From positions 10,772,501 through 10,836,500 of the forward strand of contig NC_135558.1 of the NCBI RefSeq assembly GCF_964340395.1: DNA of 64,000 nucleotides, written 5' to 3'. The translations under genes and the position numbers were made by a program. The DNA is from Glandiceps talaboti. Lineage: Eukaryota > Hemichordata > Enteropneusta > Spengelidae. The number at the start of each line of letters is the position of its first letter. Positions within the stretch are counted from its first letter, which is position 1. Below, in pieces: positions 46,775 through 56,973 of the stretch. The notes beneath the pieces are model-generated. The model saw only the letters and a list, made by a program, of their open reading frames with translations, searched no databases and was not told the DNA's origin.

Positions 46775-49570
46775 ATGTGGATAATCTACAAGTTACATGT
46801 TGTACTCCAGCTGGGGTTCCTACTTTTGACTGTTGATATTCCTGTGGTCTCTTCAGATGTAACATGTAAGGTGTACAACCAGTCATATGTGTACTGTCAG
46901 AAAGGATTGGCTAGCATCCCTGATAATTTACCATCGTTTGCTACAGATCTTGATTTATATGATAATGAGATCACATCTTTACCACCAGGCAGTTTAGCAA
47001 GTCTAAAACAACTGGAGCATCTTGGACTTGGAAACAACAATATAGAAACTCTCCATTCTGGGTCTCTACAAGGACTTCATAAACTGAAAAAACTGATCCT
47101 GACCTACAATTCTATTTCCTATATTGAACCAAATGCTTTCAGAGATGTCCCTAAACTAGAAATTCTTGACATGTGTTTCAACTATAACCTCAAAAGAATT
47201 CCAGATTTTGTGTTCACTCCCCTGAAAAACTTGGTTAAACTTGAACTAAGTTTTACTGGAATTGAAATATTGTCATCAACATCCTTGCACGGACTTGTCA
47301 ATTTACAAGAATTGTATCTCAATGGAGGTTCAATGACTGAAGTAGCAGATGATACATTTAAAGACCTGAAGAAATTAAAAATATTAGATTTAAGTTACAC
47401 CAAGTTTGTCTGTTTTCCAGGCCAATCACTCAAATCCTTGAGAAATATTGAAACAATTCGTTTTTCAGACAAGTACTTAACATTTGAAAGAGACTGTGAG
47501 GACATTGATCTGAGAGACTTTCAAAAACTAGAAGTAGTTTCTCTTCATAGAAATAATATTAATGATTCAAATATACAGAGGATGACATTTAGAGATGTCC
47601 CACTACAGGAGCTGGTTTTATCAGACAATGATTTCAAATGCCCAATTAATGGTACATTTAATGCAGTTAGAACTGCATGGCTTGACCTCACTGGTAATCA
47701 AATCAATGGTGAATGTCTGGAGAAGTTACTGTATGATCTTGAACATTCTGACATCGAAATTCTGTATTTGGGGAAAGAACAAACAGTATCATCCCCACTA
47801 AGAATCACAAGCACTACTTTCAATGGTTTGAGAACATCAAAGTTAGAAGAACTGTTGATACAAAATATGTATGTTGAAGAAACCAACTTCTCTACTGGAG
47901 TTTTCCAATGGATGCCATATTTGAAAACTTTGGAATTAACTTTGAATCATCAATTTAAACTTCCAAGAACAATGTTCAATGGCTTACATAATTTAAAAAC
48001 TTTGAGATTACTTGAGAATAACTTTGATGACATCCCACTTGGAGTTTTCAATGATTTGACATCATTGACAACACTGAGAATACAGGCGAATATCTTTAAA
48101 CGTTTGTATACAATGAGTGATATTTTAAAAAATTTACGGAATCTTACCACATTACAATACCTGTATCTAGATAGCAATGACATAAGAGGTGACACTTATT
48201 CATATTCTTTAAGTCACATGACTTTGTTGATAGAGTTGCATATGTTTTACAAAAGTACAAATGCATTCTTTTATCCTCAAAGCATTGGTGTGGAAAAACT
48301 TCAAAATCTCCAAGCACTATCAATAGGTTTTTATCCTTGGGCAGAATATACAACAAATCCATCACTTAAAGTGTTATCTTTAATCAGCATGATACAAACA
48401 CATGTTGATTCGAAAGATTCCGGTCTTGGAGGTTTTACACTTTTTTTTGACAATACAACAAGTTTGCAAACTTTAACCATCCAGAATATAGAATTTGAAA
48501 ACATTCCCAAAAATTCAGTACCTTCTTTAGAATCATTAACACTTAAGGATGTCTTCTTTAAAAACCCAGCTGATGTTTTTGACTTCATTAATCTATTCCC
48601 CAATATAAAAGAATTGTCTCTGACTGGTGTACAAGACTTGACAAATAAATTCATGGTGGACTTGCTGCCAACATTTTCTCATTTAGAAACACTGACCATT
48701 ATGAATACAAAAATCAGTGAAATTAATACACAAGCACTGAAAAATTTACATAATCTGACAAAGTTTGCTTTTGAGGATAATCACTTAGACTGCTCCAAAT
48801 GCAAGATGAAGGAATTTGTAGAATGGGTGAAAACTGACAGAAAAGTTTATGTTGACCCACCCATTATCAAATGTGTAGAGCCGTACAATATGAATGGAAA
48901 GTCTGTGTTAACTTTGACCTTTGGATGGGAATGTAATCTAGCATTTATGATTTCAGTACCTGTTACTTGTATTTTTGCCTTCTCAGCAATTTGTATAGGG
49001 CTTTGTGTTCACTTTCGTTGGTATATACGCTATGGTTGTTTCCTCATCAAACTAAAACGTGGTGGTTATCAACTCCAAGTCAATGATGAGGAGCAGCCAT
49101 TGAATATCAAATATGATGCATTTGTTTGTTACAATGAAAATGACAGAAATTGGGTCATGCAGCAATTAATTCCTCATTTGGAAAACATTGATCCACCTAG
49201 TTTCAAACTTTGTTTGCATGAACGCGATTTTATGCCAGGTATTGATATTTTTGACAACATTCTTGAAAGTATAGAGACTAGTCACAAAACTATGTTGATA
49301 CTGTCACCTGGATTTGCACAAAGTGAGTGGTGTTATTTTGAGATGAGAATGGCTCAAGATCATTTATTTCGAGAGAGGAGAAATCTCCTCCTCCTTGTGT
49401 TGTTACAAGAAATTCCTGATAATGACATGCCAAGAGTTTTACGAAAGATGTTACTAACCCAGAAATATATCAAATGGACTGAAAATGAAGTTGGTCAGAG
49501 ACTTTTCTGGGAGAAATTAAAAGTTGTTTTAAGATCTGACAACAGAGTTAACAGAGTGGCAAATATTTGA
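46775..49570 (+). CDS. Toll-like receptor G, intronless, 931 aa
   Basis: Third member of the C/D/G group, with the same domain positions (LRRCT Cys673, 676, 700, 720; TIR from about 778; Pro821). I find about nine ectodomain differences from C, such as LHKLKKL, SLKSLRN, SLHRNNIN, DTYSYS, SKDSGLG, DVFDFIN and EWVKTD. The TIR is C-like (RNWV, DPPSF, LLQEIP) apart from MISVPV, NIKYD (Arg to Lys just before box 1) and TENEVG. Its 3' flank is class 2, unlike the flanks of C (class 1) and D (class 3), so the three near-identical ectodomains sit on three different 3' backgrounds. It is open throughout. Confidence 0.95.
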   Translation: MWIIYKLHVVLQLGFLLLTVDIPVVSSDVTCKVYNQSYVYCQKGLASIPDNLPSFATDLDLYDNEITSLPPGSLASLKQLEHLGLGNNNIETLHSGSLQGLHKLKKLILTYNSISYIEPNAFRDVPKLEILDMCFNYNLKRIPDFVFTPLKNLVKLELSFTGIEILSSTSLHGLVNLQELYLNGGSMTEVADDTFKDLKKLKILDLSYTKFVCFPGQSLKSLRNIETIRFSDKYLTFERDCEDIDLRDFQKLEVVSLHRNNINDSNIQRMTFRDVPLQELVLSDNDFKCPINGTFNAVRTAWLDLTGNQINGECLEKLLYDLEHSDIEILYLGKEQTVSSPLRITSTTFNGLRTSKLEELLIQNMYVEETNFSTGVFQWMPYLKTLELTLNHQFKLPRTMFNGLHNLKTLRLLENNFDDIPLGVFNDLTSLTTLRIQANIFKRLYTMSDILKNLRNLTTLQYLYLDSNDIRGDTYSYSLSHMTLLIELHMFYKSTNAFFYPQSIGVEKLQNLQALSIGFYPWAEYTTNPSLKVLSLISMIQTHVDSKDSGLGGFTLFFDNTTSLQTLTIQNIEFENIPKNSVPSLESLTLKDVFFKNPADVFDFINLFPNIKELSLTGVQDLTNKFMVDLLPTFSHLETLTIMNTKISEINTQALKNLHNLTKFAFEDNHLDCSKCKMKEFVEWVKTDRKVYVDPPIIKCVEPYNMNGKSVLTLTFGWECNLAFMISVPVTCIFAFSAICIGLCVHFRWYIRYGCFLIKLKRGGYQLQVNDEEQPLNIKYDAFVCYNENDRNWVMQQLIPHLENIDPPSFKLCLHERDFMPGIDIFDNILESIETSHKTMLILSPGFAQSEWCYFEMRMAQDHLFRERRNLLLLVLLQEIPDNDMPRVLRKMLLTQKYIKWTENEVGQRLFWEKLKVVLRSDNRVNRVANI

Positions 49571-50544
49571 GGTTTGGAAAGTGCCATTTCGCCTTTTCAA
49601 CATCTAGGGGTGATTCAGACAACATTTTTATGCAAGTCTTTATACTGTGTACAAGACGAACTATGTCAGTCACCTATAATTGATTGATAACTTCACAAAA
49701 GACATTCAACATGTCTGACTTATTTCTGCATTTAATACACTTGTATTGATTACTGCTATCAACTTAAAGGAAAAGTCCAGCCAGGTTTTTTCTACCTTCA
49801 GTACGCTTGTATTGATTACTGCTATCAATTTACAAATATATGAGCAACTCATATATGATTTGGGTGATAAAATAATACCTTGGTAAATTTTTCAATTTTG
49901 AAACTTGTAAGGAAGCCCTACTGCACTAAACATTTGGTCAACTTCAACCATCTTGTGGATTTCCTGCAAGGGTTTATGGGAAACATGTAGATGACATCAT
50001 ATATACCCCAGTTTCATTGGCTTGATATTCTCCATGTATTTGTGAAAGTTATTTGAAATATTCACATTTTCTTTTTGTTCAGTACCTTCCATGTTTCTGT
50101 AGACTGCACTTTAAAAATGTTTTCTGATTGATTGTATTTTATTGTAATATCACTGCAGCACAAATATCGAATTAATTTTTAAGAACTTGAAAAAATCATC
50201 AGTAATTTAGTTGAATTCATTGGATGGACTATTACAAGTATTAATATGTATTGTACACACCTTTTCACTGACACTTTTTTTAAATAGAGATTTTGTTGCA
50301 AATAATTCGGCAGCGATTTGGTCAAATTTGATAATAAATAATTTGATAATGGAACACAGTGTCACCTATTGTTTGTCTCCTTTGTGTCAGGTTTGAATGA
50401 AATCATGATTGCATGTTAGAGGGTATGGCTGTAGAACCTTTGTAATAGCTCCCTTCCTGATGTATATCATGTGTAGATATTGATATATCAGCACAAAATG
50501 TCAATTATTGACATTCATCCACAACTTAAATGCCAGGGATACAA
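49571..50544 (+). other. 3' flank of TLR-G (class 2)
   Basis: No gene. Same class as A and E. AATAAA at 50333-50338. Confidence 0.5.
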
Positions 50545-51465
50545 TCCTTGGTTTCACATTGGTGCTACCTTATATTAGTTGAATCATAAGGGATTCCTAG
50601 TACTCTTTGGTTTCACATTGGTGCTACCTTATATTAGTTGAATCATAAGGGATTCCTAGTACTCCTTGGTTTCACATTGGTGCTACCTTATATTAGTTGA
50701 ATCATAAGGGATTCCTAGTACTCTTTGGTTTCACATTGGTGCTACCTTACTAGTTGAATCATAAGGGATTCCTAGTATTCCTTGGTTTCCACATTGGTGC
50801 TACCTTATTAGTTGAATCATAAGGGATTCCTAGTACTCCTTGGTTTCACATTGTTGCTACCTTATTAGTTGAATTATAAGGGATTCCTAGTACTCCTTGG
50901 TTTTCAGGATTCCTAGTACTCCTTGGTTTCACATTGGTGCTACCTTATTAGTTGAATCATAAGAGATTCCTAGTACTCCTTGGTTTTCAGGATTCCTAGT
51001 ACTCCTTGGTTTTCACATTGGTGCTACCTTATTAGTTGAATCATAAGGGATTCCTAGTATTCCTTGGTTTTCAGGATTCCTAGTACTCCTTGGTTTCACA
51101 TTGGTGCTACCTTATTAGTTGAATCATAAGGGATTCCTAGTACTCCTTGGTTTTCAGGATTCCTAGTATTCCTTGGTTTTCACATTGGTGCTACCTTATT
51201 AGTTGAATCATAAGAGATTCCTAGTACTCCTTGGTTTTCACATTGGTGCTACCTTACTAGTTGAATCATAAGGGATTCCTAGTACTCCTTGGTTTCACAT
51301 TGGTGCTACCTTATTAGTTGAATCCTAAGGGATTCCTAGTACTCCTTGGTTTCACATTGGTGCTACCTTATTGGTTGAATAATAAGGGATTCCTAGTATT
51401 CCTTGGTTTCACATTGGTGCTACCTTATTAGTTGAATCATAAGGGATTCCTAGTATTCCTTTGTT
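50545..51465. repeat. 57-bp minisatellite array, G-H spacer
   Basis: About 0.9 kb. It starts with several TTATATTAG-form units, then mixes full and partial units. ACATTGTTGCTACC and TTGGTTGAATAATAAGGG variants occur. Confidence 0.95.
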
Positions 51466-52708
51466 CTGGATCAATTTTTTCTATAGCTCTATCAGTCAAC
51501 TGTTCTCCACTACTAATGTTTTACCCTAATCTGAAGTCGGTCTTCAACAATACATAATGTAGTTCAAGATCTGAGGGTAATTAGTAATTATTCATTTTAA
51601 TATTAATTGTAAGTTGTTAAATGCAAATGTAATGATAACTCATTATCAATGGAGAATATTCACAAACCTAGGATCATGCACTATAGTGTGGTTTAATATG
51701 CAAGGAGACCTGCAGGTGCATGTAGTGTAAAATCAAAGGTGATTGTTATTCATTTATGCAAATTATATTCACAAGTTTTGTTACCATATGCAAATTTAAT
51801 GATAACAGCTCATCAATGAAAAGTATTTATTTATTTATATATAAGTATTCATTGATCTCTGATCATACACTGTATATGCCAACATATATGTACATCAACA
51901 AAGTTTGTACAATATTTGCTCTTTGTAATCTATATAGATTAAACATTTTATAAAGGTTGAATCTTGCGTTCCTAAAATATAATCTACATTGAGTTATGCA
52001 AATTACTCCTCCAAGCAAAAAGCTATATCAACATGATTTAGAAGACACACGTCCTTTGTCATCATCAATGTATCTACCAAATAATTAATTATATGAAAAT
52101 TACAGAATTCATTAACATATTGCCTAATTACTGAAAATCATTATTTATGAAAATGCATTATCTATATTCATTTCATATTTACTAAAATCTAATCAGTTTC
52201 AGCTATTACCCCAAAGTACCAACTTGCACCAAATTTCATGTGAATTGAGATATCTCTCTCTGAGAAAATGACATAGAAAGACACACATACACCAACGCAG
52301 AGACAGACAGACAGACAGACAGACAGAGAGAGAATATTTCATAATATTCTTTCAGAACAGATAATCAGTCATAGTAAAATGTGACCATCCCCTGATTTCA
52401 TTTTCTTAAATGTGGCCCTTCACTAAGAAATAATTTATAACACCTAACCCCCTCCACCTCCCCATTGATATCCATCCACCATTTTGTAAATACTGCAATC
52501 TCTTGTATCACTGTTATAACTGATATTTAAACTTTTTGTTTAAGATATCTGTACCTCATAGTTGATAGTATGACTTTGATTTGATATAAACAATTCAAAA
52601 AGCTGCCTAAATTTTGAAGTTAACAAAGTTACCAATGCTTTTAATAGTTGTCATACACATAAACAAAAACCCACCATACACCAGGAAGTAAAATATACAT
52701 GTATACCA
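51466..52708. other. Upstream spacer of TLR-H
   Basis: Non-coding, close to the spacer before F. Holds (GACA)n at 52301-52332. Confidence 0.6.
52301..52332. repeat. (GACA)n microsatellite before TLR-H
   Basis: About 28 bp of GACA units, ending in GAGAGAGA. Confidence 0.9.
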
Positions 52709-52981
52709 ACCGGAAGTAAAGAAAATGAAAGTTCAGAAAGGGTTCACATATTAATACGAAAGTCTATGTGAGAGTCATTGATACAACTAGTCAGATTATC
52801 AAAACACCCAATGATGTCATTGTTTCACAAAGGAAGTTACTGGAGTACAGCTCTGTTCAGTTCAGTATACACTTAGTTCAGTTAAAACTGTGGAGTACAC
52901 AAGTAAGGAATACAAGATCCGGGAGATTTCTTTTCACACAGCCTGTGTCTCCTTTTGATGCCAAATAACAAACTTGACCAG
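52709..52981 (+). promoter_or_regulatory. Conserved upstream block with ETS-, ISRE- and bZIP-like sites, TLR-H
   Basis: ACCGGAAGT at 52709-52717, GAAAATGAAAG at 52721-52731 and TGATGTCA at 52812-52819, 170 bases before the ATG. The promoter block is intact although the gene is broken. Confidence 0.4.
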
Positions 52982-55691
52982 ATGTGGATAATGTACAAGT
53001 TACATGTTATACTCCAGCTGGGGTTCCTACTCCTGACAGTTGATATTCCTGTGGTATCTTCAGATGGAACATGTAAGGTGTACAACCAGTCATATGTGGA
53101 CTGTAGTCAGAGAGGATTGGATAGCATCCCTGATAATTTACCATCATTTGCTACAGATCTTGATTTATATCGTAATGAGATCACATCTTTACCAGCAGGC
53201 AGTTTAGCAAGTCTAAAACAACTGGAGTACCTTGGACTTGGAAACAACAATATAGAAACTCTCCAAGCATATGCTTTCAGAGATGTGCCTAAACTAGAAA
53301 TTCTTGACATGTCTTTCAACTATGACCTCAGAGGAATTCCAGATTTTGTGTTCACTCCCCTGAAAAACTTGGTTACACTTGACCTAAGTGTTACTGGAAT
53401 TGAAATATTGTCATCTACATCATTGAAAGGACTTGTCAATTTGCAAGAATTATCTCTCTGTGGAAGTTCAATAACTGAAGTGGCTGATGATACATTTGAA
53501 GACCTGAAGAAATTAAGAATATTAGATTTGAGTTTTAATAACTTTGTCTGCTTTCCAGGTCAAGCCCTCAAACCTTTGAGGAATATTGAAATTATTCATT
53601 TTTCACTCATGGAAATAACATTTGGCAGTGATTGTGAGGACATTGATCTGAGAGACTTTCAAAAACTAGAACTACTTTCTCTTGCAAGAAACAATATCAA
53701 TGATTCAAATATACAGAGTATAAAATTCGGAGATATTCCACTGCAGAAGTTGGATTTATCAGGCAATAATTTGAAATGTGAAATCAATGGTACATTTAAT
53801 GCAGTTAGAGCTACAATGCTGGACCTGACTGATAATCTAATCGATGGTGAATGTCTGGAGAAGTTACTGTATGACCTTGAACATTCTGATGTCAAAATTC
53901 TGCATTTGGGCAACATAAGTCCAGTATTTATACAAGTAAGTGTCACAAGCACTACATTCAAAGGTCTGAGAACATCAAAGTTAGAAGAACTCTTAATAAA
54001 TAATATGTATGTTGAAGATACCAACTTGTCTACTGGAGTTTTCCAATGGATGCCATATTTGAAAACTTTGGAACTAACTTTCAATGATCAGTTTAAACTT
54101 CCAAGAGCAATCTTCAATGGCTTACATAATTTGAAAACTTTGAGACTAAAGAATAATGACTTTGATGACATTGCACTTGGAGTTTTCAAAGATTTGACAT
54201 CACTGACAACACTACAAATAGCGTGGAATTTCTTTGATGATTCGTACACAATGGATGATATTTTAGAAAATTTACAGAATCTCACCACATTACAATATCT
54301 GTATCTCAATGGAAACAGCATACAAGCTGGAATTCTTTCATATTCTTTAAGTCACATGACTTCTCTGGTAGATTTGGATGTGTCCAAAAGCAGTACAAAT
54401 GCATTTTTCTCTCCACAAAGCATGGGTGTGGAAAAACTTCCAAATCTCCAAGCACTATCAATAGATGTTTCTCCTTGGGGAGAATATACTATAAATCCAT
54501 CACTTAAAGTGTTTTATTTAAGCACTCAAAGACTAACAATTGTTCATCCAAAAGATTTTACACTTTTATTTGACAATTCAACAAGTTTGCAAACTTTAAC
54601 TATCGAGAACATACAATTTGAAACCATTCCAAACAATTCAGTCCCTTCTTTAGTATCATTAACACTTTAAGGATGTCTTCTTTAAAAACCCAGCTGATGT
54701 TTTTGAGTTCATAAATCTATTCCCCAATATAAAAGAATTGTCTCTGACTGGTGTACAAGACTTGACAAATAAATTCATGGTGGACTTGCTGCCAACATTT
54801 TCTCATTTAGAAACACTGACCATTATGAATACAAAAATCAGTGAAATTAATACACAAGCACTGACAAATTTACATCATTTGACAAAGTTTGCTTTTGAGG
54901 ATAATCACTTAGACTGCTCCAAATGCAAGATGAAGGAATTTGTAGAATGGATGAAAACTGACAGAAAAGTCTATGTTGAACCATCCATTATGAAATGTGT
55001 AGAGCCGTACAATATGAATGGAAAGTCTGTGTTAACTTTGACCTTTGGATGGGAATGTAATCTAGCATTTATGATTTCAGTACCTGTTACTTGTATTTTT
55101 GCCTTTTCAGCAATTTGTATTGGGCTTTGTTTTCATTTTCGTTGGTATATACGCTATGGTTGTTTCCTCATCAAACTTAAGCGTGGTGGTTATCAACTCC
55201 AAGTTAATGATGAGGAACTGCCATTGAATATCAGATATGATGCATTTGTTTGTTACAATGAAAATGACAGAGATTGGGTCATGCAGCAATTACTTCCTCA
55301 TTTGGAAAATATTGATCCACCTAATTTCAAACTCTGTTTACATGAACGTGATTTTATGCCAGGTATTGATATTTTTGACAACATTCTTGAAAGTATAGAG
55401 ACTAGTCACAAAACTATGTTGATACTGTCACCTGGCTTTGCACAAAGTGAGTGGTGTTATTTTGAGATGAGAATGGCTCAAGATCATTTATTTCGAGAGA
55501 GGAGAAATCTCCTCCTCCTTGTGTTGTTACATGAAATTCCTGATGATGACATGCTCCGAGTTTTACGAAAGATGTTATTGACCCAGAAATATATCAAATG
55601 GACAGAAAATGCAGTTGGTCAGAGACTTTTCTGGGAGAAATTAAAAGTGTCAAAATGTCAAATTAATTTTAAGAACTGGAAAAAAATATGA
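52982..55691 (+). pseudogene. Toll-like receptor H, frameshifted, one LRR deleted, 3' end truncated
   Basis: Starts MWIMYKLHVILQLG and is open for 562 codons. One extra T in CACTTTAAGG (54666-54668; other copies read CACTTAAGG) then makes an in-frame TAA at 54668-54670. The +1 frame from 54669 continues as the rest of the LRRs, LRRCT, TM and TIR, including the BB-loop proline and FW. Near 53264 a 72-base deletion relative to copy E removes exactly one 24-residue LRR (NNIETL joins AYAFRDV). After FWEKLKV the normal last 14 residues are replaced by about 13 codons ending NWKKI, because the CDS is joined to sequence otherwise found some 600 bp downstream in the 3' flank. As read, the first frame would give a secreted LRR fragment without TM or TIR. 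A sequencing error at the T run could explain the frameshift but not the other two lesions. Confidence 0.85.
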
Positions 55692-56099
55692 ATTTAGTTG
55701 AATTCATTTCATAGACTATCATAAATATTCATATGTATTGTAAAAAGCTTTTTCACTGACACTTTTTAATAGTGCATGGTTGCCACTTGGTCAAATTTGA
55801 TATAAATAATTTGATGGACTCGAACACATTGTTTGTCACCTATTGTTTGTCACCTTTGTGTCAGGTTCGAATGAAGTCATCATTGCATGTTGAGGTATGG
55901 CTTTGGAAAAACGGTACAACCTTTGTAATAACTCTCTTCCTGATGTACGGTATATCATGTGTAGATTAATTGATTCTGAAATTTGGCAATTCATGTCAAG
56001 ATATTCTCAAGGCTCTATATCATTGAGATTCTGTGGTACAAAATGGCCAGAATATTGTCAGTGTAAAATTCAATGACTTTTAAAAACTTAAAACTTAAA

Positions 56100-56200
56100 G
56101 ACCAAGGATTCAATCCCATAATTGATTAACTGCACTAATGATGCCTACCTTATAAGTGAAGCCATAAGAATTACATATAAATTATTGTTTTGTTCTGTAC
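56100..56200. repeat. Single diverged minisatellite-like unit, H-I spacer
   Basis: GGATTCAATCC, then TGCCTACCTTATAAGTGAAG, CCATAAGAATTAC and TTTTGTTCTG follow the order of one array unit with its flanks (GGATACAATCC, TGCTACCTTATTAGTTGAA, CATAAGGGATTCC, TTTGTTCTGG). Confidence 0.55.
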
Positions 56201-56681
56201 CAAATTTGTACATAGCTCTGCAATTGAATGATGCAGACACCTAATGATGTCATCATTTCACAGAAGGAAGTTGCTGGAGTACAGCTGTGTTCAGTTCTGT
56301 ATATTTGGAGTTAAGAAAGTTAAACCAGTTTGAAATTCTTTTCTTTAATAGTTACCTTACACATGTACATCTAGAAGTAAAAAAATGGAAGTTCAAACAG
56401 GATTGACAGCTGTCCAAATATCAAAAGGTCTTAAGAGACATAGTTACACCTAATCAGCGGATAAAATCAATTAATGATGTCATCATTTCACATAACAAAG
56501 TAGCTGGAGTACAGCTCTGTTCAGTTCTGTATATTTGAAATTAAGAAAGTTAATATCAGTTTGAAAGTCTTTAGTTACCTTGCACATATACATCAGGAAG
56601 TAAAAAAAGTGGAAGTTCAAACAGGATTCACAGCTGTCCAAATATCAAATTAAAGGTCTTTACGAGCCATAGTTTCACCTA

Positions 56682-56682
56682 G

Positions 56683-56725
<43 letters not shown>

Positions 56726-56785
56726 CTAAGTGAATTTTTAAAGTGCCAGTTTCCACTACGATGTAGAGTTCAGAGGTGCTGTGAT
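56682..56785. repeat. (AATC)n run plus dispersed repeat, copy 4
   Basis: About ten AATC units followed by GTGAATTTTTAAAGTGCCAG and a GAGGTGCTGTG end, as in the D-E spacer. Confidence 0.7.
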
Positions 56786-56973
56786 AGTATAAAAACAACT
56801 AATGATGTCATCATTTCACACAACAAAGTTATTAGAGTACAGTTCTGTTCACTTCAGTATACACATAGTCTAGTTAAAACTCTGTACTACACAAGTAAGG
56901 AATACAAGATCTGGAAGATTTATTTTCATACAGCCTGTGTCTCCTTTTGATGCCAAGTACCTAACTTGACAAG

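Larger units (their letters stand above)
55692..56973 (+). promoter_or_regulatory. Spacer H-I with three promoter-like modules, no minisatellite array
   Basis: The shortest spacer. After a diverged 3' flank and a single minisatellite-like unit (56100-56200), the block TAATGATGTCATCATTTCACA followed by GGAGTACAGCT and GTTCAGTTCTGTATATTTG occurs at about 56243 and 56473, and again in changed form at 56801. TGATGTCA is at 56245-56252, 56475-56482 and 56803-56810, the last 171 bases before the ATG of I. The first two are 230 bases apart. The third is 328 bases on, the excess being close to the length of the (AATC)n repeat inserted at 56682-56785. The ETS-like site is degenerate here. Confidence 0.5.
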
